Assembly: GCA_003952965.2 (NCBI GenBank) | Contig: CM025856.1 | Coordinates: 6,978,470 to 7,042,469, forward strand | DNA: 64,000 bases | Source: Morella rubra | Lineage: Eukaryota; Streptophyta; Magnoliopsida; Fagales; Myricaceae | Direction: 5' to 3' | Shown: positions 33,266 through 44,029 of the stretch, piece by piece | How the letters are laid out: each line of letters begins with the position of its first letter | Numbering within the stretch: the stretch's first letter is position 1 | The notes under the pieces: model-generated | Told to the model about the DNA's origin: nothing | The model's database searches: none | The model's input: the letters and a program-made list of their open reading frames with translations, nothing else | Made by a program: the position numbers and the translations under genes

Positions 33266-34335
33266 TACCACGTGAAGAGGAATTGGATGGGGAAGATGAA
33301 TGAAAGATTGTGTCCGGCCATTTTGAAGAAGGTGGATAGAAATGGCATAGAGTTGTGCTAGTGTATCTCGACGTATGCTGGGAAAGGACTATTTGAAGTC
33401 GAGCATAAGCAAAAGCAATTCATTGTTAACTTAATAGAGAGGACTTATGGGTGTCAGTGATGGGATCTCATGGGAATCCTTTGTGCGCATGCCATCTTTA
33501 CAATCCTTTACGATGGGGGGAAGCCTGAGGATTATGTGGACAATTTTGACACGGTTGAAATGTACATGAAGACATACGGGCCTATGATTCACCCAATGCT
33601 ATGTGCAAAACAATGGGAACGTACACCGCGAGAACCAGTCCTACCTCCAATATTAAAGGTGCAGCTTGGGAGGCCGAAGAAGTTAAAGAGGAGGGGCACA
33701 GATGAACCTAAGTCTTGAACTAGACTCACAAAGTTGGCACAAAGATCAAATGCTCTAAATGTAGCGTAGTGGGGCACAATTCTAGGTCATGTAAAAAGAA
33801 GAAGAAGAAAATTACCTTAGAGCCCTCACAATCCAATCATTTCGAAGTAAGTGTTGGTTAATTTTGTGCAAGTGTGTAGAATGATTCATTGTAAGAGACT
33901 TATTAATTGTAAACCCATGTCTGTCATAGGTTCCTCCCTCTCAAGCTGAGTCCTCAGCTACTGCTGCCTCAACGTTGACGAATGATGATGTAAGACTCAT
34001 ATTAAAACTTATATCTATTGATGTATTTGCTTTACTTTGATTTCATCTTGATTTTTGCTGGTTCCACCAAATCTTGACCACCACTCTTTGATGAACGTTG
34101 GAATTACACTGCTAGCTAGGGAAGGAGGACCAGCCCATCAACTACAACTACTGCAACTCCAATACATAAAGGGGACATGGCCAAAACGTCCAAAATTGGT
34201 GGTGGTGTGGCATCGAGAAAACAGAGTTCTGATCGCCTAATGGGATTGGCTCCGGGGTCGAAGACTCCTTGGCAACTCCTCATTGACCTCACAGATCCTA
34301 TTGTGGATACATAGACTAGTGTGCTGTTAGAGCAA
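33266..34335 (+). pseudogene. MULE transposase, C-terminal part with SWIM finger and zinc knuckle
   Basis: Resumes after the inserted unit with YHVKRNWMGKMNERLCPAIL. The SWIM region is C-Q-stop-W-DLMGI-L-C-AHA at about 33455-33495; one in-frame stop sits inside the finger and the usual Pro of GIPC is Leu. Then KPEDYVDNFDTVEMYMKTYG (about 33522), GRPKKLKRRG, and CSKCSVVGHNSRSC at about 33750-33793, a CCHC knuckle usual at the MURA C-terminus. A last fragment, SDRLMGLAPGSKTPWQ, sits near 34230. Not functional as read. Confidence 0.8.
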
Positions 34336-35788
34336 TAAGATCAGTTGATATATATAAATGATATATGCAGTGTTCATGGTATAAATGATATATGTGGTGT
34401 GGCATCTAATATATGTGCTGGTATTATCATTGACCTCACAGTGGCAAGGAAAAGTGCAAGGTAGACATGTGGGTTGATAATCCAAGTGGTTTGGAGGATA
34501 ACCAAAAAAAAGAAGACCAAAAAGATGTAGCTGTGAATAGTTTTGAATCTAGTGTTGTTGCTGAGCATGGTATGGCCCAAAGCTGGTTTTTTGAAGATTG
34601 TATTTTGCCGTTAGTTGTAGTTATGTGCTAGTGGTTGAAGCTAGTTTTTGGAAGCTGGATGTGATGGTAGTTGTAGTTATATGCTGGTGGTTGAAGCTAG
34701 ATATGGTGGTAGTTGGAGTTATGTTCTGGTGGTTGAAGCTGGATTTGCTGGTGGTTTTTTTTCAGCTGGATGTGCTGGAATTTGTATTGTGATTACATAT
34801 GCTTTGGCTTTTTTAAGCTACTTGTGCAGATTGTATTTTGATGATGTAATTACTGTAGTAGTTAAAAGCAGACATTGTTTTGTTAGGAGCTTATGTAGAC
34901 TTTGTTTTGCCAAAAGCAGGTTTGAAGCAGATGATGTATTTGAAGCTTTTGCATTGATATTTTTTGAAGCTGTTTTTTCCATATTCCAAATATTAAAGGC
35001 ATTCCAATTTGAAGTTGTTTGTCCAAATTCCAACTATGCACTTGTATTCCATTTATGAACTTGAATTGTACAGATTTCAATTATTGCCTGTATCTAGTCA
35101 ATGAGCTCCTTCCAAATTGATTCAATGGATCAATCCAAATAGATTTGACTCCCGAGACTCTAATACTGCAAAAGCTTAAGTGTTGCTTTTTTCAACAAAT
35201 ATTGACAGGAGAATGATATCTAGACCATGGGGAGAAGACCCTATGTCGATGTGTCATGTATCACTCTTATCAATTGCTTCCTGACAAGGCAAAGCTTTTG
35301 ATTACATTCGAACTGGGATATACGGAGTTCAAGTTTGCTGGATACACTATATTCAATTGTTACGCGAGGTGGTGCGGGAACATATTTGATTTATGTTAAA
35401 ACTTTATATATGTGTTGATGAACAAAGGATCGTCTTCGCACACACCTCACAGCTCAGAAAACTTATATAAAATTTTATTTACGTGAACTCCTGTAAAATT
35501 TTACATCGACTCCTTTCTTGCTTTAAACTCTAAATCCCTTTTGAAAATTTATATTTTTTACACGCCAAGGAGGAAATATATCCATAATCTCGGCAGTTTG
35601 GTTGTGTTTCACATATGTCATAGTCAACTGCGAACAATGATTCACCTATTTTACTATCACACCCACAACAATATACGACAAGCAGATGTCGAAAAAATGG
35701 AGAGAAATTGGAAGGATCGCAATCATGGACACGAGACTCCACGTTCGTGCACATAGGTATAAAAAGAAAGCTGTGTACGGTTAGGGGT
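34336..35788. other. AT-rich stretch downstream of the MULE, no gene assigned
   Basis: Apart from the minisatellite at 34613-34752 I see no repeat or domain. Overlapping short frames on both strands (for example 34648-35058 plus, 35530-35796 minus) show no recognisable motif. The last five bases, GGGGT (35784-35788), are the left target duplication of unit B. Confidence 0.4.
34613..34752. repeat. minisatellite, three units of 42-56 bp
   Basis: Three units beginning GTTGTAGTTATGTGCT / GTTGTAGTTATATGCT / GTTGGAGTTATGTTCT, each followed by GGTGGTTGAAGCT or a close variant, at about 34613, 34669 and 34711. Reading through gives a Val/Trp-rich repeat. Confidence 0.85.
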
Positions 35789-37279
35789 TGTAACACCCCA
35801 ACCTTTTAAACTTCATTAATTATATTAAATTAGGGAATTATATTATAAAATAATATTTATTTATTATTTTCAGATTAATTGCTTTTTATTTAAAAATAGG
35901 AAAAAATCCCTAAAAATAGCTAGAAAATTGCCAAAAATTACTAGAAAAAATTTCCTCTTTCCTTTCTTTTCAAGTTCTTCAATTCAGTAATCTATTTTAC
36001 TCTTTTAATATTTTAGAAATTTTTATATAGAGACTTTATGCTTTTAAAATTTTGAAAATGCTATTATTTCATGATTTTTGCCTAAATAGCCTTTTTAAAT
36101 TTAATCTTTTTCACACTTTTTAATGTTAATTACTAAGCTAATAAGATGCGTTATATTTTAGCCATGTGTCTTAGGAATATTTTGAGAATTATTTCATTTA
36201 ATTAGCTAAAATTGGTTTAGAAAATAGGTTTTATTGCATGTGGGCTTGAAATAAAAACCAATTGGGCCCCCATCAAGCTACACCTCTCAAAGCCCAAGCC
36301 ACCTCACCTTGTCCTCTAGAAACTGGCCATGCCCATAGTTTTACAACAATCAATGATTACAAATGATGAGTAATCACTATCTCATGCAAAACCATGCAAC
36401 AGTTGGTGTTCAACAAGTAGTTGCCACCCAACACCCCCAATGCCCTCATTTTTCTTGCTTAGACCACTTAAGCTAAGCCTAGACAAGATAATTACAACCT
36501 ATCTAACCCTAGGAACCTAGAACTAACCCTAGTGATATAACTAAGGTCAAGAGTAGTATAAGTAGGAGGCAAATGTGAGGGATAGCCTGACACCTTCATT
36601 CGGCAATAACAAAGAGATAGAGAGAGTGGGAGAGAGCTAGAGAGTTGAAGAGAAAGAGAGAAAGAAGCCGTGCCACCCTAGAGTGAGAAGAAGAAGAAAT
36701 TTTGAAGAAAAATTAGAAGGAGGTTGAAGTATCTTGAGCTTTGGTCTTTTGAAGTTGTTATTTTGAATCTTGATACTAACATTGAGCTTAATCTAAGTTT
36801 TTGATATTAAAGAAATATCATGCCCCGAACGCTAGCTCAGCGAGGCTAATGACGGCCTCGAGCATTCCCAACAAGGAACACTCCAGCGTACTTACTAAAT
36901 TCTTGCAGCGGAATATTTCTCATTCAGAGGATTCTTGTAGCGAAATATCATAATATCTAAATTTTTTTTTTTTTAAACTTTATATCGCTAGCGATTAACG
37001 TGCATACGAAACATTAAAACCTATTTCTAACATTTGCATCTCGATCAATAACTTGAAGTAATTACAACACAGTCTCAAAATACCAATCGGTTAAAAACCT
37101 TAAACTTTACTAGGCCGAATAACCCATGACCACCACACAATGGAGGCTCATGTCGGCTCTTCCAAAAATTATATCTAATCCTTTAATGAAACAACAAAAA
37201 GGGAAGAGGACATTCTCGTCGGTCCCTCTTCTAGATTTCCCCACCTGAAATGTTGTCTGGAATGGTACAATTTAAAAAT

Positions 37280-37302
37280 GTGAGTCGAAAGACTCAGTAA
37301 GG
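37280..37302 (+). promoter_or_regulatory. conserved near-palindrome in unit C1
   Basis: GTGAGTC-GAAA-GACTCAGTAAG, an inverted repeat GAGTC/GACTC with a 4-base centre. The same motif occurs at 54799-54821 (minus), 32654-32676 (minus), 41710-41732 (minus), 20456-20478 (degenerate), 3881-3903 and 5508-5530. Several copies contain TGACTCA, the GCN4/bZIP core. Role inferred, not shown. Confidence 0.55.
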
Positions 37303-39579
37303 GTTTATATGCAATAAATAATGCATGTCTTGCATAAATCATGAATGTACATTGATGCTTGCATATGCATGAGACAATGTACTTGATCTTGAAAAAACAT
37401 TTCTTGCTTGAAAATATTTCTTTCTTGAAAACCTTTCTTTCTTGATTTGGCTACTTATCACGCTCCATTTACCCCTGAAGTCAGGGTTGTGCGTTCCTTT
37501 CGGAACTATTCCCTTTTTCCCTTGGGAACACATCATTTGGTTGAGCTAGCCCTTGTTGTGGCCCCAGGCCTGATGGCTAGACTCAACCCTTGGAGGTTCA
37601 CACCTTCTTGCAAGCATCCTTCGGTGTGATTGCACATACCTCGGGAACTACCCATCCTTCTCTCATTCGTCCTTCGGAGTGGGTGCCCTTAGGAATCATC
37701 CATCCTTCTCGCATTCGTCCTTCGGAGTGGATGTCCTATCTTATTGGTACGGTACCGACCATCTTATTTAGTCCTTTAACTTGACTTGTGATAACATACT
37801 TATCATTTTTCATTTGCACAAAGAAACTTATGCAAATGCTCATGTCATGTCATGCTTGATAATGCCATGCTTGATAATGAGAAATCATAATACTCCTCAT
37901 GCTTTCATTTGCACAAAACTTTCTTTTTCATTCAAGAAAATCATGCAAATGCTCGTGTCATGCCATGCTTGATATGCTTATTCATAAATACTTTTCATGC
38001 TGTGTATCATTCCAGTTTTTCGGAAAAATGTAAGTTTCTACTTACAAATTCCACTTACCTCCGTCCACTTGAGCGAATGGCAGCACCTTGCCTACAATTG
38101 ATTCATACTAAAGTTATTCATAGGCTTACTAAATGTATAGAGTAGTCACTCAATTATTCACAACTCATCATACAAAATCACCACCCATATTGTTTGACTA
38201 TCAATGGTGACCCTATAATGCAAATGTTCTTCTAAGGATGCCGAAGCCATAAGAATTGGATTCTAAACTGATCCTTACACAAATTTTCATAACATATCAA
38301 AATTCTAAGTAATTTGAAGCTCATTTGCTACTCAAAACCTTCACCCGAAAATACAAGCTGCTGAGGACGTCCAAGCGGGCAGCCCCGACGTCTCCAACTT
38401 AAAAATTCATAACTTCAAAATCATGGCTCCAAATTACATGAAATTTATTCTGAAAATTCAGCTTCATAGGTCAAGATTGGGGGTAAAATTCACAACAGCA
38501 GGATTTACTATACATTTTCACAAACACTTCTTATTAGGCGAAAATCCTACAACAACGCTGTTGCTGATTCCAGCTCGGCCCTCCATTTTCAAAATACTAC
38601 AACTCATTCATTTTACCTCTAAATCACACGAAATTTATCTTAAAATGTTCCTCTTCCAAACTCGTAAAATTTGGACTTAAAATGATCCTCAAAAGGTATC
38701 CGAAATGAGCTAACATTCCGGACGTGCAAGGCTGCTGGCAGCTTGACGTCCGGGCCTTGAACAACGCATATCTCACTCGATAGTTATCGGAATCATCCAA
38801 GGTATGGCTTAAAATCTTCCTATTTCCTAGGCCTACGATCTAGGATCCTCTTAAGATCAAGGGATAAGCACAAGTGCATCAGAACACACTCCAAATTCGA
38901 GCCTTGAAATCTGCAGAGATTAAATTTCAGCAACAACAATGATCTTCTCAACCTTCCAAACCTCCAACAACCAAAACCCTAATCTCTTCATGTCACAACC
39001 AACATCCAAGGCTAATTTAACATCCATAACAGCAACCATTCTCTCACATTCTTCCCTCTTTTACAACTCCAATTCAAAGTTTACAACAAAACATGATTCC
39101 ATCTTCATCAAGCTAAAACTATTGCATTTACCCATATCTTTTGGACTTTTATCAAACACCTAGGGTGCATTATTGATCCTCTTGCATATTTTTTCAGATC
39201 TGAACATATATCTAACACTTAGGGCTTGGTGGTTCTCAACAAGACTAACATGCATAAACCTAATACATCAAACCAATAAATTCGGCCATACATGCTCAAA
39301 AATAGATTTCAATCCCTCTTAGGCCTTTTATCAAACACTTAGAGCACATAAACGATTTCTCTTGAACCCTCATTTCAGATCTAGCCATATTTCCCCATGT
39401 TTTCATGTAAGATCTATACTACCCTTAAATACTTGCAAGATCTACACTAAACACCCATGAACACAAGGAGAAAACAACCTAGACAACTACCATCAAAACA
39501 ACAACCAACCATCAAAAGAAAACAAGAAGAAAATGGGAGAGATGGGGTAGTGTTATTTTCGGCCAGCAGAAAGGGCCGG

Positions 39580-39875
39580 ATTTTTTTTTTTTTTTCTCCT
39601 CTTTCTCCTTCTTCTTCTTCCTCTCCTTCTTCTTCTTCTTCTTCTTCTTCTCCTTCTTCCTTCTCCTTTCTTCTTCTCGGTTGGGTGTTTTAGGCAAGTG
39701 AAAGGTGCGGTTTTTAGGGCAAGGAGAAATGAAAAATGCGGCAAGAGAGGGGGGGGTGTTAGACGTGAATTTGCTTTGGGGGGGGGGGGGGGGGGAAAAG
39801 ACAAGGCTGCCCCCTTTCTTTCCCTCTTCACGTGATTTCCCCCCTCTTTCACTTTTTTTTTTTTTTTTTTTTTTC
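39580..39875. repeat. low-complexity block in unit C1: CTT run, G18 run, T run
   Basis: Pyrimidine-rich CTT/CTC repeats (39590-39680), an 18-base G run (39778-39795) and a long T run (39850-39874). The equivalent block in the opposite-strand relative (52275-52580) has a shorter C run and a different CTT/GAA length, so these tracts have changed since the copies parted. Confidence 0.9.
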
Positions 39876-42396
39876 CTTTTATTTCCAGCTACCATATAAA
39901 TTACCCCAATCATGCCTTCCCATTTTAAATTCTAAGTCTCACACATTTTCAAGGTTAAAGCCCTAATTAAATTCTTCCAAATATTGTAACTTAGGGACAT
40001 ATTCCATTAATTAAAATAATTAGCCTAATTAATCTCAATTACTCAAACTTTAACAATTGCAAATAATATAACATTTAAATCCTAGCTTAAAACTCATAAA
40101 AACGCTAGGGGAAAATTCCACCTAGACATAACTTTAGATTAATCTCCCCATACATGCCTCTCTCAAAATTAGAGTAATAATAATAATTAGAGCAATACAA
40201 ACTTAGGGAGTCATAATTCTTTAAAATGATAGAAATAAGGTTGGGGTCTCACAAGAAATCATCAAAGAGTCAAGAAGTTTAAGAGGTAAGGGGTAGATTC
40301 TATTTGGTAATGACTATTGCCATTTTGATGTAATTAGGTTAGAGACATACTAGGTTGAGATATGTGATCTTTAGTTATACTAAAAATGTTGTTAGAATGG
40401 AGGTTGGGATGATTAGATGAAGGGAAATTTGAGATATTTGTTCAAATGAAAGTAGTCATTGCTTAACTTTGATTTTAGACACATTAGGATGATTCTTATA
40501 TGATTTGATGGAAATATGTAAATATTGTGGTTGCTGGGCGATTAAAAGAATGTTAGTAGACCTAAGGATAGTCTTCATGCAAGAGTTTATACGTGTAAAA
40601 ATAAAGAACTAAACAACTCGACAACATTTATGCTAGTTTTGCTATTCTGTGAGGTCAGTGCACTTAGTTGATTATCGCAAGTGTCAAACGACCTCATCTT
40701 GACATAGAATTCGGAGGACTGTCACGGGACAGTGTAAGGAACCTATGGTCAAAATTTCAAACAAATCGGAGTTAAGGTGAGAGAGTTATTAGCATTCAAA
40801 AATTAGGGTTAAAATGGAGTTTTTAAGTGAAACGGGTTATTTTATGTGAAACAGAGTTGGGCTTTATTTCTAGTATTTGGGCTGATTCAAATGGGCCTTG
40901 AGACTCATAAAACTTAGTAAGATATGGGCTTACAAGTGGAGCCCAAGTTCATGTCCTTATTGGACTTGAGAAGCCTAAAATAGGACAACATATTAAAAAT
41001 ATATAAGTTGTAATTGGACTTGCCTTGTTTAAAAATTGGATTTTCTTAAACAAGATTTAATGATTAGCTTATTGATTTAGGGAATGTTAATTTGAAAAAT
41101 CATGGCTTATGTAAGACTTAGTATACTTGCTTTCGATATAAAATACAAGGCATGAATATGTGATTAAATAAATATTTGCCATGTGAATGAGATTAGTGCA
41201 TAAAATACATATGATTAACAAAATATATAAATGAAAAAATATCCATTGTAGGAGACATGTGCATCAATGATATCAAATGTTGCATACATGAGCATGACAT
41301 CTACATCAATGGCAAATTATAGAGGAAAGTATTGATCAATGGATGACGGTATTCATCATCGGGGGAGTGCAACCATCACTAAGGAGTAGTGGATGGCCCT
41401 CTAGGTAGAAGGCAATAGGAGAGCCTTTACTCGTTCTAGTGCAATGGATAGCACATGTTTGCCTCTATAGTGCAGGGTAGCAGGATGCACAACCCTATCA
41501 TTAGGAGGTGAAATAGTGGACACCAAAGGATATTGCAAAGGTCATACGGCACAAGCTGCATTGCATTCATCCATCATTCTGCATCTTATCATGTGATAAT
41601 GATAGGTATTGCTTCTAAAACAATAATTGCCTCCTGAATATGTAAGTACCGTATCTCTTACTATCAATTGTCTAATTTCATGTTTATCATCACATGCCCC
41701 ATTTCCTACCTTACTGAGTCCTTAAGCCTCACCGCAATTTCCTTGTCCATATTGTATGTTTATCATTAAGACAGAAAATGGCGCTGTTCGAGTCCTATAT
41801 TTTCCATGAGTTCCCCACCCATATCCTAATCATCCATGCTCGAGTCCTAGTCTCGGAGGATCTTGACATGATCATGGATCATCAACCCTACCTGGTCCTC
41901 AAAGATCCGCCTCCAAATGTTCTCACCGTTCCTCAGTACATGACAAACCCCTCTAGACAGAACCGCGCAGATCTTAACTGGGTGGACCTCACCCTAACTG
42001 ACAATGAAGATTGATTTTTCTACTTTTATTTAGCTTTTATGATATGTTTGAATATAACTTTTGAACAATAGGGTTAGAGATTTGATAGGCTTAAAGTGAA
42101 CCATTGGTTCACCACTATCTATTGTCAGAACATGTATCCAGTGTTGGTTGATTGTCTTTTAAAATATTTCAATATTTTTAAGGTTTTTAACTTGACTTCC
42201 ATTTTCACCTTCATATTTCCATTTATATGTACAAGTCTTCCGCTGTATTTTCGAGCAATATTTGTTTTAAAATTTCAAAGAATTACACAGTCTCAGGAAC
42301 TTAGAATAAGGACGTATCGTAATCACGCCATTTATAGCATCTTTATTACTATAAAGAGACCTTAAAACTAATATAGGCACAAGACATGACAGGGGT

Positions 42397-42839
42397 GCAT
42401 GCACCCTAGTCATTAAACAAATTCGTTCACCAACATCCATGCCTTCCTTGCTTCCCTGTAAGGAATACTGTCGATGACTCCTAGCTTCATTATAACTAGT
42501 ACTAGCAATGGCTGAAACTAGGCTCCACACACATGCTTTCATTGGTTTAGACAATACCACAACAAAAATGTAGAGAAAATGTGTCACTGATATTTTCCCA
42601 ATGCAGCACATAAGTAGGAAAAGTAGAAAGTAATAACAAACAATACAACGTAGTTTGGCACTCATGGTCATCACTACAACAAGGTCTTACAATTCCAGTA
42701 GGGTTCAGGTCATTCAAAACACAGTTAGCATGCCAACAAATTAGGGGAATTTTTACACAGTAGCATTAGCTATAACGTTGACACAGTACAAAAAGATATA
42801 CTGAAATCAGCCTAAATCTAACAAAACCAAATTACTCCT
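42397..42839. other. right flank of unit B, no gene assigned
   Basis: AT-rich. A minus-strand frame (42674-42267) runs into the LTR-like unit and is probably chance. CACTACAACAAGG at 42673 resembles a transposon end but has no partner that I could find. Confidence 0.35.
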
Positions 42840-43960
42840 TCGTACTTCCGTTGTCCGCAAAGTTACCCTGGTGACTTGATTGCATCAGTCTATGGAGTCT
42901 ACAGGCGGCACATTTGATGGTGCCACCTTAGGTCCCCTCTACGCTAACAACACCAAATAGTGTATTAAAGAAAAAATATTGTTAATATGATGTGGTGACC
43001 TAAGTGACAGTATGAATATGCACTCGTGCATGCAATATTACCTGGCGTGGGAGGTGCTCTCCCACGACGTTTCTCCTAGTTCATAGCCATTGTATCTTTG
43101 GAGGTGTCAAGCACGAGTTGCCTCGAGGCATCATTGACCTTCCTTCATGTTGGTTGTTCCACCAAAAGTGAGCCGTCTAGTTCGCGCTTTACGCCTTTTC
43201 CTTTCAGTGGGAAGCAAGATGCCCTGGAAGACGATGGTCGAGGTGTTGTTAATGGAGGGGAAGAATCGCTGATTACAATCACCTCTCAAGCAGCTGGACT
43301 GGAGCTGACAGAATCCTGACTGAGCCATCCAATGGACACATGACAAATAATTCTTACGGGGCTCTCAGAACTGTAGGTGCTTGAGATCAGAATTGTCGAT
43401 GTGTCATCGTCGGATTGGGATACTTCATCTAAACGCGGAGGTTGTCCCACCGTTGCAAGTTGATAGTCTACAAAGAAACTGGTAGTAGGCGAGGTGCTGA
43501 AGTGTGGGGGAGGTTAGCCTGTTTAAATAATCTTCTGACATAGAGCTACTCTTCTCGTGGTTAATAGTTGGGCTTCTCTAGGCAGTCTTATCAAGTTACT
43601 GTTGTCATTGAACTCTAATTGACAAGCAGGGATACACAAAGGCGAGAAGGAAGAGAGAGTATTATTTTGTTGATTAATTAATGATGCCACCGGTTTTATT
43701 GCCGACCACCTTTGCCATAATTGCCATAATCTTCCCCTATTAAATCCCATGGGAAAGCAGTTTCCATCCACTTCTCTAGCCGCACACCCGAACATAAGTG
43801 GAGGAGTCTTTCTGCAACTCATACACCCCTCACCCCTTAAAAAAACTTCCAACCCAGAATCGCAAGCCACAACCCCAGACTTTGCACTGCCATGTCCAAT
43901 GAACTGGAAGGGAGATCAAAACTTAGTAGTGGAGGCATGACTAATACCATAATCCCGATC
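42840..43960 (-). pseudogene. decayed coding-like region, unrecognised
   Basis: The minus strand gives long coherent stretches: FPMGFNRGRLWQLWQRW (about 43760), ACQLEFNDNSNLIRLPREAQ (about 43625), VDYQLATVGQPPRLDE, SQSDDDTSTILISSTYSSES (about 43400), EVIVISDSSPPLTTPRPSSS (about 43285) and GKGVKRELDGSLLVEQPT. Acidic/Ser-rich spacers and a V-I-V-I-S-D-S-S motif (like a SUMO-interaction motif) suggest the C-terminal half of a real protein. Stops and a frame change separate the pieces. A possible splice donor GTAATATT follows the last block (about 43040). I cannot name the family; it may be a transposon-associated protein or a dead host gene. The pre-insertion sequence probably continued across unit B. 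Confidence 0.35.
43050..43072. other. short hairpin
   Basis: CGTGGGAG-GTGCT-CTCCCACG, an 8-bp stem with a 5-base loop inside the decayed region. Probably fortuitous. Confidence 0.3.
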
Positions 43961-44020
43961 CCAACTCCCTCAAGTGTTCCAACAATTGTCACCTAACAAG
44001 TAGCACTAACTCAAGTTACT

Positions 44021-44029
44021 TCCTCGCTT
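44021..44029. repeat. 9-bp target duplication of the Pack-MULE, left copy
   Basis: TCCTCGCTT, identical to 45036-45044. Confidence 0.9.

Larger units (their letters stand above)
25209..34335 (+). mobile_element. MuDR-type MULE body, dead, split by an LTR-like unit
   Basis: Contains the remains of one MURA-like transposase gene in the order expected for the family: a possible first exon, an acidic/basic N-terminal part, a DNA-binding domain, a MULE transposase core, a SWIM zinc finger and a CCHC knuckle. The gene is cut at 28196 by a 5.1-kb insertion (28197-33260), after which it resumes at once at 33266. Terminal inverted repeats were not found, so the outer limits are those of the recognisable coding sequence only. 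Confidence 0.75.
36816..40253 (+). mobile_element. long LTR-like unit C1 (solo-LTR candidate), nested in unit B, 3.4 kb
   Basis: Flanked by AGAAA (36811-36815 and 40254-40258). Starts with a sequence equal to TGTCACGCCCCGAACGC with few differences and ends GGTTGGGGTCTCACA. The empty site can be read in unit A near 31255-31275, where AGTTCTAAGAGGTAAGGGGT runs on without it. Carries the GTGAGTCGAAAGACTCAGTAA motif (37280-37302), two CATTCGTCCTTCGGAGTGG repeats (about 37660-37735), and a CTT-rich/poly-G/poly-T block (39580-39875). Very similar to 51896-55231 on the opposite strand. No coding sequence; frames over the CTT block are low-complexity artefacts. Confidence 0.88.
35789..42391 (-). mobile_element. 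long LTR-like unit B (solo-LTR candidate), interrupted by a relative
   Basis: Begins TGTAACACCCCAACC and ends GACAAGACATGACA-like (AAGACATGACA at 42381-42391). It is flanked by a perfect 5-bp duplication GGGGT (35784-35788 and 42392-42396). Net length without the nested unit (36816-40253) and its duplication is about 3.16 kb. The conserved motif is at 41710-41732. It is collinear with unit A, for example GCTTGAAATAAAARCC, AAACCATG, TAACCCTAG, TAAGAGGTAAGGGGT and ATTACTATAAAGAGACC. No coding sequence. Lies on the minus strand relative to the family. Confidence 0.85.

Noticed and set aside
35530-35796. Minus-strand 88-aa frame next to unit B.
   Set aside because: It runs into the target duplication and LTR-like end; no motif recognised.
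39457-39913. Open frames rich in Lys/Arg/Glu or Ser over the CTT/AAG tracts (also 52280-52685).
   Set aside because: They result from microsatellite composition inside non-coding LTR-like units.
41778-42014. Plus-strand 78-aa frame in unit B (and the equivalent area of unit A).
   Set aside because: Lies within a non-coding LTR-like unit, is not preserved as a frame in unit A, and has no known domain.
42672-42686. CACTACAACAAGG as a CACTA terminus.
   Set aside because: No inverted partner with a 3-bp duplication and no sub-terminal motifs nearby.
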